DNA of 64,000 bases, taken from Exophiala sp. HKRS030. Lineage: Eukaryota > Ascomycota > Eurotiomycetes > Chaetothyriales > Herpotrichiellaceae. Made by a program: the position numbers and the translations under genes. Location of the stretch: assembly GCA_023897205.1 (NCBI GenBank), contig JAHWDD010000008.1, forward strand, positions 3,224,001 to 3,288,000. The letters run 5' to 3'. The notes under the pieces are model-generated. The model saw only the letters and a list, made by a program, of their open reading frames with translations, made no database searches and was not told where the DNA came from. Position 1 is the first letter of the stretch; every line of letters starts with the position of its first letter. Below, piece after piece: positions 45,234 to 55,064 of the stretch.

Positions 45234-45685
45234 ACTTGGTCTGTCATTCGAATTTTGGCCACTGCAATGAGCGATGGTCATTAATATAGACAGTAGATAG
45301 GCAGAACCGAATGTTTTGATGACGCACTTCAGTACTGATGACTAAACCCAACCACAGGAGCCACCAGCCCTCTCGTTGTTGTTTCGCTTAATCATCATGT
45401 GCAAGTTTCTCCGAGATGTGGCGTTGGCTCGTGTGCGATCGCTGACCAATCCTGCCCCCGTGTGAATCAAGGCGACGAGATCACCTTTTCTTCGCCATAG
45501 ACTGAAGGTAGCAGATAAATTCATGAAAGGGCATTTCGCCGGCATTCATCTTTCCCACCAGCAAGGAAACACAGCACACCTTGGGCAGAGGCCGAGCATG
45601 ACTTCGACAAGATGAGCTAGCCAAAAGACAAACGCCTAGCAGTACCCACGATCTGGCGGGTGCTGTTGGTCTACAAGAATCCGCA
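45234..45685. other. Intergenic, promoter of the third Zn2Cys6 regulator
   Basis: 450 bp. The minus-strand open frames here are shadows. No gene is seen. Confidence 0.35.
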
Positions 45686-47431
45686 ATGGGGATCAAAGGG
45701 TGTTGGACCTGTAGAGGTAAGGCAAACCAGGAGAACAGGTGTTGCCATGGACACTGGACTGTGCTAATCCTCCTCAGAGCGCAAAGTTCGATGTGACTCC
45801 GTTTGGCCGAGTTGTGGCAATTGCATAAAGGCACAGCGTGTGTGTAAAGGCTATGGGATTCAACTGTCCTGGCCTCGAAATGGCGACAAAAAAAGAACAA
45901 TTGTCTTGCCAGATACGCTTTGTGCAGGGAGCACTAATCAAGCAAACATCAAAAGATTCTTGAATACATCTTCCTGGGACATATCGTTATCGGCCGAGCT
46001 AGAGAACAGAAGGCTTCCTGGTACAACTCACCTCGGAAGCAGAGTCAAACTATCTGACACTAACGGCAATCACCTGTAGTACGTTACCTTCGTACCATGA
46101 GAGTCCCCCACCCGAGGTATCTATCGCCCATCACCTTGGATCAAGAAGAGTTTTATCTACTTGGGTTCTGTATGTTGGACAGCTCCCTAGACCTCACTGT
46201 CTTACTGACCACAGTATCTCAGTCAATGAATCAAGATCACTGATATTGGGACCAACCGATCAGGAGGCTCTGGCCAAGTTTATATTGAGGGTCGCTTTCT
46301 CGGATCCATCTGATACAACCAATCCAGTCTTGCAAGGTGTGCTTGCTCTCGCTTCACTACAGATCCACGGTAGCTTCAAGAGCTTTCGCTATAAGCATCA
46401 AGTCATGTCGTCAGTCAAAGAGTCTCTAAACTGGTCTGACGAGAGGACTCTGCTTCGGAACCTGATGGCAACCATGCTGTTATATCACTATGAGGTAATT
46501 CGACCCGTCCGTATCGGCGCGTCACATTTAGCTAATAATCACAGCTCTCACTCGAATCCAACTCAAAAGGCAGTTGGGTAAACTATCTATGCACCGTGAA
46601 AAAGATAATCAACACGTCTCCGGCAGTTCACAAGCTGGTTCGGCAAGAATATTCGATCTTCCTGGACTGGATCTACTATCATGAGGTCCTCGCAGAGTTC
46701 ACAGTCAGACATTGGAAGGTACCTTACGAAGGCTGCGGTTGGGCTCCAACAGCAAGATCTCTCAGCGTCACTGAAAGGAGCGTTCTCGAGGTAGATTGGA
46801 ATTCCTTGACGTCCGCCGTCGTCATCTGACACTATGGCAGGCAGAGAATAACATCGGCTGCCCAATTAATGTGCTCCAGCTGGTTGTGCGTGCATGCAGG
46901 CAAGCTATCGTGACGAAACCTTTCGAGACGGAACCTACAAATGATCACACGGAGGACACCAACACACTCGAACATAGTATCTCCCAGGCAGTTGGAAACT
47001 ATGGCCCCATCCACGTAGAGTCCACGACATCTACAGACCAAAACACTGTGATTTCCGATCTTCATCGAATTGCATGTCTGATCTATGTTAATCGGGCGGT
47101 CCATTGTGTTTCAGGAACAGAGTTTCGTCACAAGCGCCTTGTGAGAGAGGGAATTTTGCTGTTGACCAAGATGCAAACATGCCAGTACGCGTGGCCATTA
47201 TTTATAATCGCCTGTGAAGCCATTGGCGATGATCAGCGCCTTGCCGTTATGGATGTTTTTGAACAAAGCCAAAAAGATCGAAGACGAAGATCAAGCCATA
47301 TTCACTTCATTCAGCATACTGTCGAGGCAATGTGGAACCAGCAGGATTTGAATACAGAGAACCAAGTCGACTATTTGACTATCTTCAATGCGGTCGTTGG
47401 CGGAGTCCCATTCATACCTCCTTTTGCCTGA
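45686..47431 (+). CDS. Zn2Cys6 transcription factor, six exons
   Basis: Predicted 490-residue regulator. Exons: 45686-45716, 45778-46020, 46080-46169, 46223-46494, 46545-46790 and 46841-47431; all phases close. The first exon is only 31 nt and encodes MGIKGCWTCR. Exon 2 continues ERKVRCDSVWPSCGNCIKAQ, giving cysteines C6, C9, C16, C23, C26 and C33. The next part reads FLNTSSWDIS, then through introns RTMRVPHPRYLSPITLDQEE. The core has the Fungal_trans_2 pattern VLQGVLALASLQIHG, LMATMLLYHYE|LSLESNSKGSWVNYL and FLDWIYYHEVLAEFTVRHW. Intron 2 (46021-46079) has a strong CTAAC branch. The exon 5/6 boundary is less certain. Its neighbours (two SDRs, an ADH, a bicupin and an aldolase) make it the probable local regulator. 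Confidence 0.85.
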
Positions 47432-47480
47432 ATTCAACTTCTTCTATGTTCTATCAACAACTACTCGGTACCTGCAATGG

Positions 47481-48582
47481 TTAGAACCATCCATCACTAT
47501 TTCCACGATGTGTCAGAGTTTTTCCACTGTCTGCTTCCGTCAGACCCTGGATCACCTGGAGCTGAAGCTTGATTGCTTCTTCCACCGAGATCGGCCCTTC
47601 GACGCTCTTGTCGATTTTGTGAAACGCGTTCAGCATGAACTTCCGCACCTCCGGATCGCCGGTGACTGCACGAGCTATGTTGAGTCAGTAACCTAAGCTG
47701 ATGCATTCCGAATATCAACAAGACTAACCGGAATCCGTGTCGACCCAGCCTGGGCTCAGGGACACCGTCTTTATACCCTCTGGGGCCAACTCAATGGCAT
47801 ACTTGGTGGCGATCATATTGACACCAGCCTTGCTGACAGAGTAACCCAGCAAGGTAGAAAGGCCAGTGATCCGAGTAAACTCAACATCACCACTTGGACT
47901 GGTAATGAATGCAATTTTTTTCTCTTTGCCGTTGCGTATGAGATCAAGGAAGGCATTGACGACGAAGATGTTGCTAGTCACGTTTGTTTTGGTCTGCACA
48001 CAGTCAATTTCGGCTATTATCGATCATGGGCTAGCTGAAGTGAAGGGCCATACATTCTCATTGATCTCATTTACCAATGCCTCTTCTTTGCCATGGCTGC
48101 ACCGTGTCAGCAGAGTCAGTCTTCGTACGCATCAGGCTTGACACTCACAAAGCACTCGGCGACAACGCGCCAGTATCAGGTCCTGGAGAGCTTGCGTTGA
48201 GAATCAACACATCAAGTGAACCGGCTGTAACTTTTGCAATTTCAGCTGCAGCCTGAGCTAATTTTCCTGGATCGGCAATATCGGTCACCACAACATGGAT
48301 GTTCTTCCGCTTTGTAGCAAGTTCCTCAAGTGGACCGGCAGTCGCTCGACTTCGAATGAGAGCAAACACCGTATTCTCGGAGTTCGCAGACTTTTTGTGG
48401 TAAAGTCAGCGTCGTGTTTGTGTTGTCGGTATAATTGTGCTGGTAGACTCACAAGATTATTGACGAAGCCGAACTGTGAAGGTGTTTCAATTAGCATTTG
48501 ACATTGTAGTGGTGGTGCTCTAGGGGTGTTAGAAGCTTACGCCAATGCCTCGGGTTGCGCCAGTAATAGCCCAAGACACCAT
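47481..48582 (-). CDS. Short-chain dehydrogenase/reductase, six exons
   Basis: Predicted 268-residue NAD(P)-dependent SDR. Exons in coding order are 48582-48541, 48473-48453, 48390-48149, 48096-48054, 47993-47729 and 47674-47481. Exon 2 is a 21-nt microexon encoding FGFVNNL. The rebuilt sequence is textbook SDR: coenzyme loop TGATRGIG (residues 7-14), TDIADPGKL, LILNASSPG in the NNAG position, and catalytic Ser near ITSPSGD. The catalytic YSVSK is followed by SPGWVDTDS. The C-terminal extension (GPISVEEAIKLQLQVIQGL) is common in fungal members. It is divergent from a second SDR-like gene across a promoter carrying phased CGG repeats. The substrate is unknown. Confidence 0.9.
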
Positions 48583-49262
48583 TTTCACGTTTGTTGATAG
48601 AACGCAGGGATGGCTTCCAAGTAAAAATAATTGAAGAAGGGTGAACTATCCTCTCTTAAGCTGATCGATGGTTATGATACAGCAGCAAAATGGGAGACTG
48701 TCGCATCCTAATATACTTGAGGTCAACATAATCGTCATGTTTAGAAGTATCTAGCAATAAAGGATGTGCTATAATCACTGGAAAGTATTTTCGAGGTCGT
48801 ATGGTCTTATTAATCCACGTCTGGACTGTTCGCTGGTACTAGTGTCCATGCCGTGGCATTATGTAAAGTGAGGCAACTTTCTCCGGTAGCAGAGGACTCC
48901 ACCTAGAACGGTTCTCGCGATTTTGGTGCGGGTTGGTGCGGGCTAGTGCGGTTCGAGGCATATAGTATGATGCACTGAGAAGTGAATTTCATACTTGATT
49001 TGACTTGGCTCAGCTAAACCAATGCGATAGTTGGTGTGACTTGGTATAACAGCTCTTGCGTAGCCTGAAACCAGATTATAAATGCTTCCAAAGGTTGCGT
49101 CGTAGGCTTGACGCCGTCGAACGTTGTAGATACAATATAAATATCACTCTTGGGCTCGAGGAGTCTGACAGTCCCAATTTCTATCTACATATTTATACAT
49201 ACCAGACGAAGGGCTCAGTACCAATATCAAGCCGGGTTGACCTAACCATAAATCCACGAAAC
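48583..49262. promoter_or_regulatory. Divergent promoter of the two SDR genes
   Basis: 680-bp bidirectional region. The main feature is three direct repeats at exactly 10-bp spacing: TGGTGCGGGT (48924-48933), TGGTGCGGGC (48934-48943) and TAGTGCGGTT (48944-48953). Each contains a CGG triplet. TGACTTGG also occurs twice around 49000-49045. These are plausible binding sites for the nearby Zn2Cys6 regulator. Confidence 0.5.
48924..48953 (+). repeat. Three 10-bp direct repeats with CGG
   Basis: Consensus TRGTGCGGKY repeated three times head to tail, so successive CGG triplets fall on the same helix face. It lies about 340 bp from the minus-strand SDR start and about 310 bp from the plus-strand start. 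The repeat is directly visible; regulatory use is inferred. Confidence 0.7.
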
Positions 49263-50076
49263 ATGGCCGCCACGATACCAGTTGCCCTCATCCTGGGAGC
49301 AGGACCAAATATTGGCCAGACAGTAGCTCAGATCTTTGCTTCGAAAGGCTACAAGGTTGCTCTCGCTTCACGGTCACTAAACGAGGGAGAAAGTACAGAC
49401 AATCAACTGAACATCAAGAGTGACTTCTCCAAGCCTGATGATGTTGTCAACGCATTCACAAAGGTGAACACGGTGTTTGGAATTCCAAGTGTCGTTGTCT
49501 ACAATGGTAGGACTAGATCCTCAATCAAGCCTTTGCACTCCCTCTAACGTGTCTCAGTCAGCGCTTCAACCTTCACTCCTGCCAAGGAGCCGTTTGCTCT
49601 TCAACTGGACGATCTCAAACGAGACTTGAATATCAACGTTATTAGTGCATACGTTGCGGCGCAGCAAGCCGTCTCCGGATTCTCCAAGCTTCCAAATTCT
49701 GCTTCCAAGACGTTTATCTACACTGGAAATATCCTCAACGTCAATATTCTCCCAGCGTTCATTGACCAAGGCATGGGGAAATCCGCAGGAGCACATATGA
49801 TCTGGGCTGCAGCAGCTGCGTACAAAGACCGTGGATACAAGTGAGCCATTCTTCTCCTACTTTCGGCTGCTTGTGATAGAACTGACTTATTATAGATTTT
49901 ACTATGCCGACGAAAGAAAGACGGACGGGTCACCAATTTACAGGGTCAGCGGAGAGGCACATGCAAAACACTACTGGGAGCTTGCGGAGCATAACTCGCA
50001 GGGTCCCTGGTTACAAACATTCGTCAATGGTGCGGGATACACGAATTTTGACAATCCTCATGAGTCCTCTCTTTGA
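49263..50076 (+). CDS. SDR-fold protein lacking the YxxxK pair
   Basis: Predicted 235-residue Rossmann protein. Exons are 49263-49506, 49558-49840 and 49896-50076 (junctions VVVYN-V-SAST and DRGY-K-FYYADE). The nucleotide-binding start is VALILGAGPNIGQTVAQIF, with acidic/basic SRSLNEGES after the second strand. Where classical SDRs have YxxxK, this protein reads DQGMGKSAGAHMIW, keeping a Lys but no Tyr. IYTGNILN occupies the Ser strand. The C-terminal FYYADERKTDG and EAHAKHYWELAE block is shared among a set of fungal SDR-like proteins of unknown reaction. It may bind NADP without classical catalysis. It is divergent from the canonical SDR. Confidence 0.85.
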
Positions 50077-50681
50077 GGAATTTGAGTGTTGTCACTTGAT
50101 TATATCACCGGCAGAACCATGTAGAGTACCGCTAGCGCAGTGACTTGTGAGTCGTACCGACTCATGCTCACCTCTATATTTTAGATCTTTCTCCATGGCA
50201 GCTTCACCTCGTGGGATCTCTAAAATGAACGATTCAGTTACGTACCTTTAATCTTCGCATGCTTCGTGCCGGGGAGACCCTTCCGGGACGCTGGCAGTTT
50301 TCTGGAAGTTAAGTGCACCCCACCGGTGACGGATCTCTTGTACACCGGCGGGACGATTTCTATATACTCCGATATACACGCTATGGTTTAGTAGTCGTTT
50401 GTGTGGACGAAAAGTCTTGGGCACTATGGGGAGAGTGCCATTGATACCCCACAGTAAGGCTACAGCCCAGACCCCGTGGGGTCTTTATGAAATCTCGGTT
50501 CCAGGAACTAGATTGAGCCGAAGCTGCTCACACGTCAAAACTCTATCTCGCGTGTAGCACGGTTTCTCAGGCGGAAATTCTGATGCAGCAATCGTAGAAC
50601 AATTCAATAAAAGCGCCTTTTGGCAAATTCGAGCCGTGCGCACACAGGTAGCTTTGACCCTTGAAGAGAGACCCTGAAATC
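50077..50681. other. Intergenic, ADH promoter with GC-rich inverted repeats
   Basis: 600 bp. It has CACCGGTGACGG and CACCGGCGGG about 25 bp apart near 50319-50352, and a 6-bp inverted repeat GACCCC-GT-GGGGTC at 50470-50483. No gene is seen. An in-frame ATG at 50661 is a possible earlier ADH start. Confidence 0.35.
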
Positions 50682-51776
50682 ATGGAAAACATGCGAGCAT
50701 TGAAAATCCTACAGGGTGCGAAAACACCGACTCTGGAGACCGTCGAAATTCCTCCAGTAGGACCGCAGGATGTTCTCATCAAAGTCAAAGCTGCCGGCCT
50801 GGCACCAGGCCCGTTCAACCTGGCCAGGATCGGCAGGCTCACTCATCTTCCAATGACGCTTGGCCATGAGGTCGCCGGCGTGGTCGAGTCGGTTGGCAAC
50901 TCGGTCCGCCATGTGCAGCCAGGCGATCGAGTCCGGCTTCACCCGGGTCTCTCGTGCAGATCTTGCGATCTTTGCCTGTCTGACCGCGACCACATGTGTG
51001 CACAGTGCGGGATGATGGGCTTCCAGGGATTCAGTAACGACATTCCCTTATTTGAGAACTACCGAAACGGCGGATTGGCGGATTATGTGCGAGCACCAGA
51101 ATGGGCGGTTGACAAGTTGCCTGAAAATGTCAGTTTTGAACTCGGGTCCAAGGTCCACGATCTTGCTACTGGTCTCAATGTGCTGCGACAGGCGGACCTC
51201 CAGCCTGGTTCCACAGTTATCGTGACCGCATGTACGGGCGCCATGGGTGCTTCGGTCCTCAAACTCGCAACCTTCTTTGGAATTCACCGGTTGGTTCTGG
51301 TGGGACGATCGACAGAGCGACTCCAGGATGTAGCCAAGTTAACTGGCATTCCCTGTGACATCGTAGCAACGGATCAATTGTCTGAAGACTGGGCGACCAA
51401 GGGTGGGCTTGTGAAGAGCTTGAAAAGCCTCTTGCCCGGTGGAGCGGATGCTATCATCGACTTGATGCCTTCAGGTCAAGCAATTTTGCAAGTTGTCCAG
51501 GCGCTGCGTACCAACGGGGTTCTGGTACACATTGGAGGGAACAGCGCTTCATTTGACCTGCCCATGGTCCTTTTCATGGCCAATTGTTGGAGAATCGTGG
51601 GAACACGCATGCATTCAAGGAGAGATGCGAAAACAATATTGAAGTGGCTACAAGAGGGACGTTTCAGCGCAGAGGATTTGATCACTCATCGATGGGAGTT
51701 CGATCAGTGGAATGAAGCTTTGGCTTTACTTCAGGACAGGTCTGAGCCTATGTACATGAGTGTCATCTTACCCTGA
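50682..51776 (+). CDS. Zinc-type MDR alcohol dehydrogenase lacking catalytic Cys
   Basis: Intronless 364-residue medium-chain dehydrogenase (371 if translation begins at 50661). The GroES-like domain shows LGHEVAGVVESVG and the structural-zinc cysteines CRSCDLCLSDRDHMC (C-x2-C-x2-C-x7-C). The catalytic-zinc Cys normally found as GxCGTD is replaced by KAAGLAPGPFN. The second catalytic ligand (His in GHE) is kept. The coenzyme domain has VIVTACTGAMGASVLKLA in the GxGxxG place and a GGADAIIDLMPSG segment. The mixed pattern suggests the catalytic zinc is absent or bound differently, as in some quinone-reductase-like and sugar-alcohol MDRs. It lies in the second metabolic group; the substrate is unknown. 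Confidence 0.88.
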   Translation: MENMRALKILQGAKTPTLETVEIPPVGPQDVLIKVKAAGLAPGPFNLARIGRLTHLPMTLGHEVAGVVESVGNSVRHVQPGDRVRLHPGLSCRSCDLCLSDRDHMCAQCGMMGFQGFSNDIPLFENYRNGGLADYVRAPEWAVDKLPENVSFELGSKVHDLATGLNVLRQADLQPGSTVIVTACTGAMGASVLKLATFFGIHRLVLVGRSTERLQDVAKLTGIPCDIVATDQLSEDWATKGGLVKSLKSLLPGGADAIIDLMPSGQAILQVVQALRTNGVLVHIGGNSASFDLPMVLFMANCWRIVGTRMHSRRDAKTILKWLQEGRFSAEDLITHRWEFDQWNEALALLQDRSEPMYMSVILP

Positions 51777-52039
51777 TAGTACATGACAGCCAGGTGTAGA
51801 CTTTTATCAAGGATACTGAAGAGTTCAGAATAGGATATGATGCATCCTTACTGCCACAATGATTTTGTCGTTCTTGAACCAGTACTCCGATATAGCTGAG
51901 CATAGTCCTATGAACCTGATTCATGTCACTCCCGCCATGCTAGCGCTTCATAGCGGATTTACGTGTTGAAGTACTGATTGGATATGGCTAGATATATTAC
52001 TACGAACCTATACCATGTCGCTCACATAATCCTAGAGTT

Positions 52040-53047
52040 TCACAGTAGATTCGCTTCTCCATAGTATCGACGAGCTCCAGAATGTAGCGGTACAGGCGTC
52101 TTGAGCATCTTTGCCGGCTCTAGAGGGTATGTCAGAGGACTTTTCGAGGGAGGTATGTGCTTGTACTGTTTCTCAATCGACTTTCTGGTCTCCACCAAGC
52201 ACCAGGTCAGAAGATAAGCCACTTCTGCAGGCATATCTTCCCGGACGAGAATAACAAAATCGGAGAAGTTCAAGGCTGGTAGATCTTGAGACATATTGGC
52301 CCAGAACCCCGAAGGCAATGGGTTGTCTCCAAGGCTGATGCTCTCCTCGAGATGCTTGAGGGCCTCTAGCTCCGCAGGCAGCGGCGACAATTTCTCTCCT
52401 TCAATAAGCTCTGCCCACCACGGAGTCATAATCGCTTCCTGAAGTAGGGAATCTGCTTCACCATTCTCCACAAAAGCAGTGCACTGCTCAGGACGGTGTG
52501 CTCGTAGTACCTTTCCACCCCATGACTCGATCTCATTCTGGGAGATTTGATGAGCCTCCAAGAACTTGTCCGCCACGAAGCCGATGAAGTTGGTTCCATC
52601 GTTTGTGGATGTTGCGAGTCTTATCGGTGGTTTTTGTTCCCGTAACTGGGCCATGGTCTTGATATTGTACTTCGGGTCAAGTGCCAGGACCATTCTGTCG
52701 TTCTGCGGCAGTACAGCGAGTGCTCGCAGATGAGGCATCGCCTTATTAAACAGATGCTTTCCTCCCAACGCGTTTTGCATGAAACTAGCGGGTGTTGCCA
52801 CGGCCAAGTCGACTTCGCCGTCTGCAAGTTTGGTGATTGCCTCGATCCCTCCATGTCGTATACTCCAGATGGCAGTCCTACTTTCTGGACCAGCGCGATC
52901 GCAGAATTCCTGGGTGAGCCAGGAACAAATTCGATGGAAGTTGGCTTGTCCCCAGTCTCCTATGAAGTGAAGTTCGTATGAGATGGACAGCCGCGGTTCA
53001 TCATGCGCAGATACCAAGAGGTTTTTGTGGTCTTCGGCGTCAGCCAT
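52040..53047 (-). CDS. TAXI/NMT1-like periplasmic-binding-fold protein, cytosolic
   Basis: Intronless 335-residue protein with the type 2 periplasmic-binding fold of TRAP-TAXI solute receptors or NMT1-like proteins. Visible blocks are GGIEAITKLADGEVDLAVAT, NDRMVLALDPKYNIKTMAQL, IRLATSTNDGTNFIGFVADK and a final WCLVETRKSIEK. In bacteria such proteins are exported and feed TRAP permeases. This one has no signal peptide, and no permease gene is near. Some proteins of this fold are enzymes, for example 4,5-dihydroxyphthalate decarboxylase, so an enzymatic role in the adjacent aromatic-type gene group is a reasonable guess. It is divergent from the bicupin. Bacterial ancestry is plausible. Confidence 0.8.
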   Translation of the reverse strand: MADAEDHKNLLVSAHDEPRLSISYELHFIGDWGQANFHRICSWLTQEFCDRAGPESRTAIWSIRHGGIEAITKLADGEVDLAVATPASFMQNALGGKHLFNKAMPHLRALAVLPQNDRMVLALDPKYNIKTMAQLREQKPPIRLATSTNDGTNFIGFVADKFLEAHQISQNEIESWGGKVLRAHRPEQCTAFVENGEADSLLQEAIMTPWWAELIEGEKLSPLPAELEALKHLEESISLGDNPLPSGFWANMSQDLPALNFSDFVILVREDMPAEVAYLLTWCLVETRKSIEKQYKHIPPSKSPLTYPLEPAKMLKTPVPLHSGARRYYGEANLL

Positions 53048-53474
53048 CTTGTGATCTTGTACCGCACCAGTGCCAATTCTACGAGAAGTTTTTGGTTAGT
53101 CTACTTGGTTCAAAGGAATTGTCCCCTCAGTTGCATTTAATATATCCGTATTTTGATGATTCGATTAACAGTAGCATCAGGTTGTCTGTACTTAAATACC
53201 CGATGACATCCCGACAAGTCCCCTGTGGGACGAAACTTTGTCGCTGGAGAGGCTGTAAAATGACGGCTCCCGGTTCATTCTGTATCCGACTACCGAAATA
53301 TTACCTGGACGTCTACTTTCGCAGTGCAATCCCTCAAAGTTGATTTCCTGACATCGGGTATATGGTCGCTATGATAAAAAGACCACGCAGATCACTAGAG
53401 ACCGCCTGTGTATAATTATTCACGATTTCACCGACTTCCTTCACATTCCTTCCCGAACAGCGTGTAAACTCCAC
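53048..53474. promoter_or_regulatory. Divergent promoter, TAXI-like / bicupin
   Basis: 427-bp head-to-head region suggesting co-expression of the two genes. No gene or strong repeat is seen inside. Confidence 0.4.
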
Positions 53475-54491
53475 ATGACCACAATGGACGTCGTCCAAGA
53501 GATTATTACTTCGTGGCCCAAAGATGAAGACACCTTGGAGGTGCAGAGAAGGGAGGAGTTGCTGTTTCAACAACCCAGTATGGGTCCGGTGAAGTTGAGG
53601 AGTCACGAACCGATCCAGGCAGTTCATTTTGCGTCCGCTTTCAAACCCATCAAGTTCGCACGGCCTGCTGGCATTTATGAGAGTCACCATCTCCGTGTCG
53701 AATGGCAGACGATGGCAAATTTTCGGCAACCATTCTACCACCGAAATGCAGACGTGGATGAATTGTCGTATCAAGTCTGTGGTACGCGGACCCTCATGAC
53801 TGAGTACGGAACAGTCGATCTTGAGCCAGGAGACTTCACCAGGATTCCGGTCGGTGTTGCTCATGATAACTACGGTATCGACGACATCCACCTCCTCTTT
53901 TACATACCGGCTCCAGTCAAAGAGTGTGGTCCTATCGTACGACGGGCAGAGGCCCGCGATCTGCAATTCGAGGGCTGGGCACCAAAGGCCATCCCGGAGG
54001 TCATGACACTATGCCTTGGTGGGCCGGAATGTGACATTGCTGCATCTCTTGTCGACGAGACGTTGCTGCTGGAACATGCAAAGCATGTCGATCAGCACAA
54101 GCTCATCCCAGTCTTGCGCCCTCATGCAGAGGATAGAGGAACATCTTGGCTTTACAAGTCTGAATTTGTATGGGTTGGGCACACCGAGCGGAACCCAGGT
54201 GAACAGCCCGCCTATTATCGTCATCGCTTTGGTGACGAAATTCAGTGTCAGATTAGTGGAACAAGAACTGTGGTTACTCAACGCGGAGTCATCGACCTCG
54301 AGCCAGGAGACTATATCTGCATTCCCACTGGTGTCCCTTTCACTGATATTGCTCATGAGAAGACAATGTTCATCTCGATACTGACTCACCACGAGTCCCC
54401 GCCGGTCGCTCCAATCACGAAAACGGCACGTCCAGCGACATTTGCAGAAATCCAGAAGCTGAGAGGCGTGCATCTCAGGAATGGAGAATGA
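53475..54491 (+). CDS. Bicupin, homogentisate dioxygenase-like
   Basis: Intronless 338-residue protein made of two related cupin halves. In the first half FYHRNADVDELSYQVCG resembles the FxHRNADxDEL motif of homogentisate 1,2-dioxygenase and related cupins, then EYGTVDLEPGDFTRIPVGVAH closes the barrel. The second half repeats this as YRHRFGDEIQCQISGTRT and RGVIDLEPGDYICIPTGVPF, showing an internal duplication. The metal set is less complete in half two. Homogentisate dioxygenases are about 440 residues, so this is a shorter relative. Ring-cleaving oxygenase activity is possible but not shown. It is divergent from the TAXI-like gene. The second Met (53484) is an alternative start. Confidence 0.85.
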   Translation: MTTMDVVQEIITSWPKDEDTLEVQRREELLFQQPSMGPVKLRSHEPIQAVHFASAFKPIKFARPAGIYESHHLRVEWQTMANFRQPFYHRNADVDELSYQVCGTRTLMTEYGTVDLEPGDFTRIPVGVAHDNYGIDDIHLLFYIPAPVKECGPIVRRAEARDLQFEGWAPKAIPEVMTLCLGGPECDIAASLVDETLLLEHAKHVDQHKLIPVLRPHAEDRGTSWLYKSEFVWVGHTERNPGEQPAYYRHRFGDEIQCQISGTRTVVTQRGVIDLEPGDYICIPTGVPFTDIAHEKTMFISILTHHESPPVAPITKTARPATFAEIQKLRGVHLRNGE

Positions 54492-55064
54492 GCACAACTA
54501 GACTTCATCAACAATAAAACGCATAGTCTGGTATCTTTCAAGTGGCGATAAAGGCTTGTTTATTTCACAATTAACATACAAAAATCTGGCCTTCCTTCGA
54601 TATTTGGGGCGGACGAATATTTCCGTAGAAGCTGCACCCAAGTGTTCAGAGCACCCACTAAATTCATTTAAGGTGTGCATTGTCGCTCCGTACACTGTGC
54701 TTCCGCCTAAGCTGATTCAATTGGCTTCGGATGAACCACATGGTAGGTCTCTATCTGCATGGCCGCAGATTGTTGGTTCTCACATGCTGGTGCCTCAGGT
54801 ATCGACGACGTATCACGTCCCCGACGTATCCCCAGTGACTGCTTAGGGTGTTTCGTTACTCACGGATTGGAGAGCTAATGGAGGTCGCATGGGGCTTAGG
54901 TCGTCACACGCGGTTAAGTCGGGAATCGGCACGATCCTGGATCAGGTTAGGGGCTTACTGAGTGCTTTTAAGTAAAACCAAAGATTCGCTGTCAACAAGA
55001 ATACACTACCGAGGAGAGATTCCCGAGCATAATAAGTCAGTACACTGAATATAATCTGTGCAGG
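54492..55064. other. Intergenic, aldolase promoter
   Basis: 570 bp with no supported gene. It contains the 3' flank of the bicupin and the aldolase promoter. Confidence 0.35.

Noticed and set aside
50470..50483. Rho-independent terminator
   Set aside because: A GC-rich inverted repeat in a fungal promoter region; bacterial-type terminators are not expected and there is no T-run after it.
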